NCBI RefSeq assembly: GCF_965363235.1 | Contig: NC_134845.1 | Coordinates: forward strand, 20,400,524-20,464,523 | Direction: 5' to 3' | DNA length: 64,000 nucleotides | Source: Mytilus galloprovincialis | Lineage: Eukaryota; Mollusca; Bivalvia; Mytilida; Mytilidae | Shown: piece after piece, positions 57,352-64,000 of the stretch | Position numbering within the stretch: position 1 is the first letter of the stretch | Layout of the letters: each line of letters begins with the position of its first letter | Translations under genes and position numbers: made by a program | Notes under the pieces: generated by a model | Databases searched by the model: none | Told to the model about the DNA's origin: nothing | The model's input: only the letters and a program-made list of their open reading frames with translations

Positions 57352-58060
57352 AGTATACAAAAAGTAAAATCACAAAAGAACAGAACTTCGAAGAAAATTC
57401 AAAAAGGAAAGTCCTTAATATATATATATATATTTATTAAGAAACTACCCCTGTACAACGGGGGCACTTGCAGGCAGGGTACCCACACATGCGTCTAAGA
57501 GAATATACAATGAATAATGTACAATTAAATAAAATACACATAGGACAATATCAAAGTTAACAATTAATTCTCTTTTTAAAACAAGTCAACATTCATGTAA
57601 AACATAACAACATTATATATAAATATAAAATCTCAACATTTAGGGAGACATCCATTAAGTTGCACACAGCATATATGTAATGGGTATTAGATCTATAACA
57701 TCATGCTCACAGTTAGCTTAATTTTCTAAAATTGAAGATCTGTAAGAGTACATTTCAATAAAAACATCTTTTTACTAAAAGTGTCAACATGTTTACAAAC
57801 ATTTGGATCAACCTTATAAAAATATTCACCTAGCAGTATGTTTATTTTTTCTTAGGACGGTAACTATGTGAAGCAAAAGTCGGGGAAGTTAGTACTTAGG
57901 TACTCATTTATATCGGCAAAATACTTATTTTCAAAATCAAATCCTTAATCAAATGGCAATATTAAAAGCTCAAACACATCAAGAAATGGATAACAAGTGT
58001 TATATTCAGGAAAATGGCCATTGTTATATTATAGTTCGTTTCTTGTGTGTTACATTTTAA
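57352..58060 (+). repeat. R4 repeat, split by a LINE fragment
   Basis: The left part ends at 57419 and the right part resumes at 57942 (TCCTTAATCAAATGGC). The 522-bp insert between them is listed separately. Confidence 0.8.
57420..57941 (-). mobile_element. 5'-truncated LINE 3' end, 8-bp target duplication
   Basis: It is flanked by TCCTTAAT at 57412-57419 and 57942-57949. On the minus strand it ends in AATAAATATATATATATATA, a microsatellite tail. Before that is a GC-richer segment (ACCCTGCCTGCAAGTGCCCC). A start with coding-like sequence (FADINEYL...FPDF) fits the end of a LINE ORF2. The clade is not identified. Confidence 0.6.
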
Positions 58061-58061
58061 T

Positions 58062-58200
58062 GTTATGTTTCTGTCGTGTCGTAGTTTTCTTATATTGATG
58101 CGTTTCCCTCAGTTTTAGTTTGTAACCCGGATTTTAATTTCTCTATCGATTTATGAATTTCGAACAGTAGTATACTACTGTTGCCTTCATTTATATTCTC
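58062..58200 (-). repeat. R7 repeat fragment
   Basis: The reverse complement of the composite-repeat start, with CGTTTCCCTCAGTTTTAGTT and CAGTAGTATACTACTGTTGC. Confidence 0.75.
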
Positions 58201-58650
58201 GTTTTGGTACAGGGATTTTTCCTATGTAGAAAATGGTGGATTAATCTTCGTTTTAAAGTCGCGTAGTTACATTATATTGACAACGATGTATGATCAAAAA
58301 CAAACAGACTGAATAGGTAAAAATGTCGAAAATTTGGATGTAGCAGTCAACATTGTTTATAATGTTAATCACTATAATTACAAACAAATATGTTAAAAAA
58401 GAAACACAAAAAGGTATATAGGCAAAACACATTAGCAAAACTGCAAGACAAGAATACAAAATTTTACCATAGCACAATAGCAGTTACGCAATTACAGGAT
58501 GTCTAAGTACAACGCAATGTAACAAAAGTAACAAAGAAACACAAAAGGGCACATAGACAAAACACATTAGCAAAAATTAAAGGCAAGAAAACCTAAATTT
58601 ACCATAGCACAATAACACAATGACAGGGCGTATTATTACAGAGCCACGCC
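58201..58650 (+). repeat. R4 repeat, 3' part with internal duplication
   Basis: ACATTATATTGACAACGATG, AACATTGTTTATAATGTTAATC, then the segment 'AGAAACACAAAAAGG...ACACATTAGCAAAA...TTTACCATAGCACAATA' occurs twice (58400-58480 and 58530-58620). Confidence 0.8.
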
Positions 58651-60226
58651 AAATCGATATCACCAAATAAAGACTTAACAGTACACAAGTAATATTCAAA
58701 AAGACAAATGAAAGATAACACTACACAGAAACTAGAGATTAAGAGACACTCTCCAAAAAAAGGTCCAAACTTAAATCAAGTGCTCCGACAAAAGATTTAA
58801 GTAGGTCGTGTTTCATAGTGACAATTTTCATTATCACGAGGTAAAAACATGTTGTAATAATCGTTTAAAGTAAATGCTGTAATTAACTTTAAAATCAGAC
58901 AAAAAAAATTACTCAACCGATTAAATGTGTTTGTGTATCTTTTCGTATCTTAATTCATGATTATTTAAATAATTTCATATTTAAGCAGAAACTAACCGAC
59001 GTAAGTATCCACCTATCGCATTACCTAATCACGTATGGTTCGAGTTCTTTACATCTTTAATAATAATTACTAGTATTAAAAATTAGATCATTGAAGAATT
59101 TTAAAGGGTGTTAGTTTGTCCTCATAGAATACGAGTTCACACACATATATCATAACTATTTGCTTAAAAAATAAACGGCGATTAGATTTATAAATTGTGT
59201 TTTTATTAATACAGTTGTGGAGGTAATTTAATTACCATGACAGTAATGTTTTAGTTCTATAGTGCACACTTCTACACAAAACAATCGAGACAAGCATTTT
59301 TATTTATTTCAATAAATAGAATTTGTGTTAAGAGGGTACTGAAATACTATTAATTCTATATCGATGAGCATGTTCATCCCATCTATACTATATGCAATTA
59401 TATAAAATAATGAGGTGTAGATTTAGTATGATGAAGTGCACCGCTAATTCAAGTCCACATTGATTTGCATGTTAAACTTGGGATTACTTAAATTTAATGT
59501 TGAAGCAACGCGTTAGGGTGTCTTGTACTGAAACAAATCAACATATATGCCTCTAATGGATGGAATTGTTTAATTATATGCAAGTTTTTCAATCAAAAAT
59601 ATACGTCAAAAGTGTTTTACGATCACAAGTCATTCAGTTTTCATTTGAAACGAAAATTACCTAAATATTCCTCAAATTTTGAAAGTTACACCGGTACCTA
59701 TTTGGAGGAAGTATTTTGGATCAAATATGTACTAATTTCTGTGCTTGCTAATAAGACAACTATCCACCAGAGTTCAAATGACAAAGATATAAATACGGCC
59801 TTCATCAATATAAAAACCCCGTACCGTTTAGTCAACTATATATATAAAGCCTCGATAGAAAAAATGTGAATCAATTTAAACGAAAAAACTATCGGCCTAT
59901 TTTATAAGAATACTGTACTACAATTTATAAAAAAACAAACATGGACATTCTTTTTTTATATATTTAATAAACTATATCATATAGTCTTTATATGATTCAG
60001 CTATACAAATACTTACAGAATATGAACTTATTGAGTTTTGACGATTTAATCTTCATTCTTTGTTTAATTCAAATATTAGCTCATAAATTAGAAGTTTGAA
60101 ATTGATTAAATTGATGGCTTTAGTTCATTATAAGATATTATTAGATTATATCAGAACAAGTAACGGTATCAGGACAAGTTTAACATTGCTTAGTTTAAGG
60201 TTAATTATGTCACAGTCAATAAATTA
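58651..60226. other. Gene-free stretch
   Basis: AT-rich sequence with one diverged R2 copy at about 59740-59950 and no gene recognised. The frame 59612-59869 runs into this R2 copy. Confidence 0.5.
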
Positions 60227-60394
60227 AGAGATAACTGTATTGTATTTGAAGCTTTGCGGACGTCCATCGGTAGTTTTATTGTCGCAAATTGAGTTTACCT
60301 GGCGACGCGGAGCGGAGACAGGTAAACGGATATTTGCGACAGTAAAACTACCGATGGACGTCCGCAAAGCTTCAAATACAATACAGTTATCTCT
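60227..60394. repeat. Large foldback palindrome, about 75-nt arms
   Basis: AGAGATAACTGTATTGTATT, then GAAGCTTTGCGGACGTCCAT, mirrors ATGGACGTCCGCAAAGCTTC, then AATACAATACAGTTATCTCT. Only a few mismatches lie near the 19-nt GC-rich loop (60301-60319). A diverged single arm recurs at 63384-63425. Confidence 0.9.
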
Positions 60395-60712
60395 ATTCTA
60401 ATTCAATTCTCCTAACCTAGCTTAACCTAGTTTTATTGATCCAATTTGAATGTTTACGATGTACGTTTCATGGCTATTTACGTTATCCATCCGCCAAGAA
60501 ATAGTTCCTTTACCTGAAGTCAAAATTAAGCTTGTGTGAATAAATTTTTATATCAAAGTACTAAGAGGTGAAAAACTATACTTTTAAGAAAATTCACAAT
60601 TTATTAAACAAGAAATAATAACGTAAATTCCAAGTCCTCTCGGCGAGTTTTATCAACATTGTCAACTGTCATGGCCGATCACAAAGTGGTGCGAAGAAGT
60701 AAACAACACAAT

Positions 60713-61600
60713 CTACGGCTGTGCAGCGTTCCCTGTTATATTGTAGTTAAAGACTTGGACAGTTGAATTATGGACTTCAAACTGTTTGTTATACAAAACA
60801 GGTAATGACATTTGATTGTTAATTTGTGTGTTTGTCAAGTTCAAACAGTGCGTGTTGAAGGAAGTAGCTGGATTTGGCGGCAAGGGCATTGCATTTGGCT
60901 GTGTACAAATTGACACTGGTGCGGTTGAACCCGATTTATCACTTCCATTCTCAGTATTGCCAAGGAGAATGGCAGAATACTGCCTCTTCTGTTTCTCAGA
61001 GGAGTCCTGATAGAAGAATTCCAAAATGGCCTCCGACTTGTGTCCTGTAATTTTCATTATATCTGTCTTTGACACACCTTGTTGTGCCAAAACAGTTACA
61101 GTTGTTGCCCTCACACAATGGTTTGTGTATATCTGACTTAGTCCAGCACTTTTAGATATGTCGACCATCATGATGTTTAACAGTCTTTCCCCTACAGGCC
61201 TTGATATGTACCACATCTCATCCTCATTATTAACTTTGACTCTAGGTTGTTGAAAGAATATATTGGATGTAGGGTTCCTTTTGGAAAGATATTTCGTCAA
61301 GGCAGCAACAGGACAGTCTGGCTTTTTTGTTTCGTACATCCTAGGTTTAATAATTTTTTGATTGTCATCTAGTCCCCCTTTATGATTCTTTGTCGTCTCA
61401 CTCACTGCCATCTCTACGTAACGACGGCTACAATCGTCTGATTTAACAACAAAGGTTTTGTCAGTGAAAAACCTTTGGTTTTCCCGGCCCCTCCTTCCAA
61501 AACTCAAAACTAGGTCAAACCAAATTTTTCTTTGAAGAGTCTTAGGGTTTTCAGTTGATAAAGCATCTGATGACCTCAGTTTATGCAAATCACCTTTTAT
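60713..61600 (-). pseudogene. Crypton-type tyrosine recombinase (KIAA1958/DUF3504-like), 5'-truncated
   Basis: An open frame of about 295 codons with no proper start. It opens after a TAA at 61603-61601, and its first ATG is at about residue 60. Counting from the TTG at 61588, the tyrosine-recombinase layout is RGREN (33-37), GRRYV-like SRRYV, TKNH with Lys67, WYISRPVG, YTNHCVRATTVT (His157, Arg160), TGHKS (His183) and candidate Tyr193 in FFYQ, followed by a Q/N/P-rich tail. This matches the Crypton-derived DUF3504 family found in many animals. The N-terminal DNA-binding half is missing. A transposon remnant or a domesticated exon are both possible. I see no splice acceptor that clearly feeds it, so a remnant is favoured. 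Confidence 0.8.
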
Positions 61601-61864
61601 TTATGAAATGGATGAATGATGTTTGGTCCTGTCCATTCCTTCCCTCTGAACCTTCTTTATCATGGCCAAAAACATTTTATTTCATTTAAGGAAAGCTGAC
61701 ATGATGGAATACGTCTTACTAAAAGGTGGTGCCCTAAGGTGTCTATTTATAGATGCCCGGATCCCAACTAAAGTACTTTTGGCATAATATTCTCAGTCTG
61801 TACTACGGACCTCAGCATAGAATTCAGTCAAGACATCATTCAATTGTTCAATTGTATAATTCTC

Positions 61865-62110
61865 AAAGGTTGCATAAAAGAGGGACGAAAGATACCAAAG
61901 GGACAGTCAAACTCATAAATCTAAAACAAACTGACAACGCCATGGCTAAAAATAAAAAAGACAAACAGAAAAACAATAGTACACACGACAAAACATAGAA
62001 AACTAAAGAATAAACAACACGAACCCCACCAAAAACTAGGGGTGATCTCAGGTGCTCCGGAAGGGTAAGCAGATCCTGCTCCACATGTGGCACCCGTCGT
62101 GTTGCTTAAG
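61865..62110 (-). mobile_element. Penelope-like element 3' tail
   Basis: The reverse-strand tail CGACGGGTGCCACATGTGGA, then TGCTTACCCTTCCGGAGCAC and GGTGGGGTTCGTGTTGTTTA, directly follows the reverse transcriptase frame. It defines the tail seen in the other copies (35.0, 37.97, 51.5 kb). Confidence 0.8.
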
Positions 62111-62171
62111 TGATTACAAATCCGGTAAATAGTCTAATTCGGTAGGTCATATTCATGAAAGGGGATTGTAG

Positions 62172-63173
62172 TTACGACGTAAGGAACATATCCGATATCA
62201 TTTGTGAAACGGTTATTCCATAACGGTCAACCAACTCGTGATGGCGTCCGTAAAATTTACGAAGGGATGATTTCAACTTCACCATTTGGAACTCTTGGTT
62301 TAATAGCTTCCTTGTGAGCAGCAAACCTCTATCAAGAAAATCATGATAGGAAATGCAAGCACGGGAATATCGTATCAATTGGGAGATATATACCCCGTAT
62401 GCAGGTGCTGCTGGAATGTTGCTACTTAGAAATGGAAAGTTCACAATTGGAAAGCTGAAATCATCTCTTTTGTCGTAAAGTTTTGTTTTCAACCGACCCT
62501 CATTGTCAATTTCTAGATGTAAGTCAAGATATGAAGCCGACTTAACTGTATCTGTAGTATCCTTTATCTCTAGTTCGATTGGATAGATGCGTTCCACATA
62601 GTCACCAAATTTTGAATTGTTTAGTGAAAGAACATCATCTATATAGCGGAAAGTAGAGTTAAAGGATATTGCTAACTTCTTATCTTTCTTCCTAAGAAGT
62701 TCCTGCATGAAGTCAGCCTCATAATAATAAAGAAACAAGTCGGCGAGTAGAGGGGCACAGTTTGTTCCCATTGGAATGCCGACAGTCTGTTGAAAAACAC
62801 GTCCTCCGAACGTAACAAATATGTTATGAATCAAGAAATCAAGCATCTTGATAATATCAGTTTCAGAGAATTTTTTGTTTGAATCAGAGTGATTCTTTAC
62901 AAAGTAGGATTTATCCCTCCCTAAGACAAGATACTTGTATCTACGTTGGCCATTCTTTTTTATGAAGCAAAGTAATATCAACTCTTTCAATTTGTCTTTT
63001 AGTTTGGAATGTGGAATACTTGTGTACAGGGTAGAAAAGTCAAATGTTTTAATACTGTTACAAGATGAAAGAGAGTTAGATTGTATGTACTCTAAAAGAT
63101 CTTTTGAATTTTTAAGTATCCACATCTGATTCACGCCACCTCTAGAATAGGCAGTTTCACAATAACTTTGCAT
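62172..63173 (-). pseudogene. Penelope-like retroelement reverse transcriptase, 5'-truncated
   Basis: A 333-codon open frame, intact to its stop but lacking the N-terminal half. A TAG precedes the ATG by two codons. RT motifs in order: FDFSTLYTSIP (motif A), QTVGIPMGTNCAPLLADLFL (B), [10 protein letters not shown] (C, YIDD box), SYLDLHLEID, then KTKLYDKRDDFSFPIVNFPF and a thumb region ending FYGRHHELVDRYGI. This pattern is that of Penelope-like elements. I see no GIY-YIG endonuclease after the stop, where the family tail begins at once. The element is a retrotransposon acting by reverse transcription in the nucleus and is not a host gene. Fragments of the same family occur at 37.5, 47.7 and 49.1 kb. 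Confidence 0.88.
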
Positions 63174-63254
63174 CTTTCTCTATATCGGTTAACCACTCTG
63201 AAATTTAGAATTATGATACATGTATTGAAATTATTATACTTTATTTTATGCAAT

Positions 63255-63370
63255 ATGTATAAAAAAGAAGGTGTCGTATGATTGCCAATGAGACAACTAT
63301 CCACAAAAGACCAAAATGAAACAGACATTAACAACTATAGGTCACCGTACGGCCTTTAACAATGTATGCT
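63255..63370 (+). repeat. R2 repeat, 5' part
   Basis: AAAAAAGAAGGTGTCGTATG starts it. It continues TTGCCAATGAGACAACTATC to GTCACCGTACGGCC and is truncated there, where a decayed palindrome arm begins. Confidence 0.85.
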
Positions 63371-63425
63371 TGTGGCAAAAAATCAACAGTAAAACTACTG
63401 ATGGATGTTCAAAAGCTTCAAATAT

Positions 63426-64000
63426 TCTAACATGTATCTCATCAATTTATTTTTTCAATACTCATCTAAAAACTTGCACTTTTTATGAAAAATGTTCTTT
63501 TTGTTAGTGTTTTCCATGCGTTCTTAATGCAAGAAAACAGTTGGCTTATGTAGTCATAAACAAGGGAAATTTACCTATGACATTATTGCATGATATAGCG
63601 TGTAAATTGTTGAAGAATTCAACATTGTGTAGTCTAATTTGCCTTTTTTTTTAATTTAGCATTAAAACAATGACTAGAATAAACTTCTTTATATATTTTG
63701 CAGGTGCTTCATGTAGATAAAAATGGAAGTCTCGTAAGCTGCGTAAAACTTAGCACCATGCGAATGATGAATATATAACATACAAGTGCAACACATGATT
63801 AAATTGGATATGAAAAATTCATATAAAAGGCAATATTGGAAGACGTGACGGAAGAAAACATTAAAATCTATAAATAGAAAGGACCAGTTGATCAAGATAT
63901 GGTGTAATGAAACATATGCATGATATATATGTATGCTACATTGTAATTGCCATGAAGAAATTGAAGTTTTATAATCGCTTGTTGAATTGATTGTGGATTT
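63426..64000. other. Window end, no feature seen
   Basis: AT-rich sequence without recognised gene or repeat. Confidence 0.4.

Noticed and set aside
61588-61588. TTG as start codon of the recombinase frame
   Set aside because: The frame continues upstream to a TAA at 61603-61601 without an ATG. Family members extend further N-terminally, so this is a truncation and not a true start.

Overview
The window is eukaryotic nuclear DNA. It is AT-rich, has sparse intron-containing genes and is full of dispersed repeats. The repeat families match, from memory, those common in marine mussels: a 'GTACGCCAGACGCGCGT' family, an 'AAGAAGATGTGGTATGATTG' family and others. Together with SLC6, WSC, farnesoic-acid-methyltransferase-like and Crypton/Penelope sequences, they point to a bivalve mollusc, most likely Mytilus. 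No database search was possible, so the species call is an inference.

Layout. (1) 1.9-7.0 kb, plus strand: the last four exons of a type I membrane protein with a Thr/Ser-rich mucin-like stalk. (2) 7.8-11.1 kb: a stretch bounded by inverted repeats, probably a non-autonomous DNA transposon. (3) 11.1-19.7 kb: no gene seen, only repeats. (4) 19.75-21.04 kb, plus strand: signal peptide plus WSC domain, with an in-frame TGA inside the domain. (5) 25.6-26.8 kb, minus strand: the last two exons of a secreted protein with a farnesoic acid O-methyltransferase-like (Methyltransf_FA) domain and a cysteine-rich PAN-like end. (6) 34.27-55.25 kb, minus strand: a complete 14-exon SLC6 sodium/chloride-dependent neurotransmitter-type transporter. 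All splice phases agree and the predicted length is 598 aa. (7) 55.3-64 kb: no host gene recognised. It holds a LINE 3' end, a large perfect-looking foldback, a Crypton-type tyrosine recombinase fragment and a Penelope-like reverse transcriptase fragment.

The host genes are unrelated to one another: one transporter and three secreted or surface proteins. The strongest structural signal beyond genes is in the GCGCGT repeat family (called R1 here). One strand of each copy contains a hammerhead ribozyme: CUGAUGA core, stem II, GAAA, very short palindromic stem III, and a GUC cleavage site. At least ten copies are present. Two look fully intact (5092-5135 minus, 21164-21207 plus), one is nearly so (575-616 plus), and others have lost core bases. 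Next to the Penelope-like fragments at 46-49 kb the ribozyme strand is the same as the reverse transcriptase strand, as expected for Penelope-like retroelements that carry hammerheads.

The transporter is unusual. The near-invariant TM1 Trp is Cys53 and the substrate-contacting TM3 Tyr is Ile125, while the sodium, chloride and gate residues that I could align are kept.
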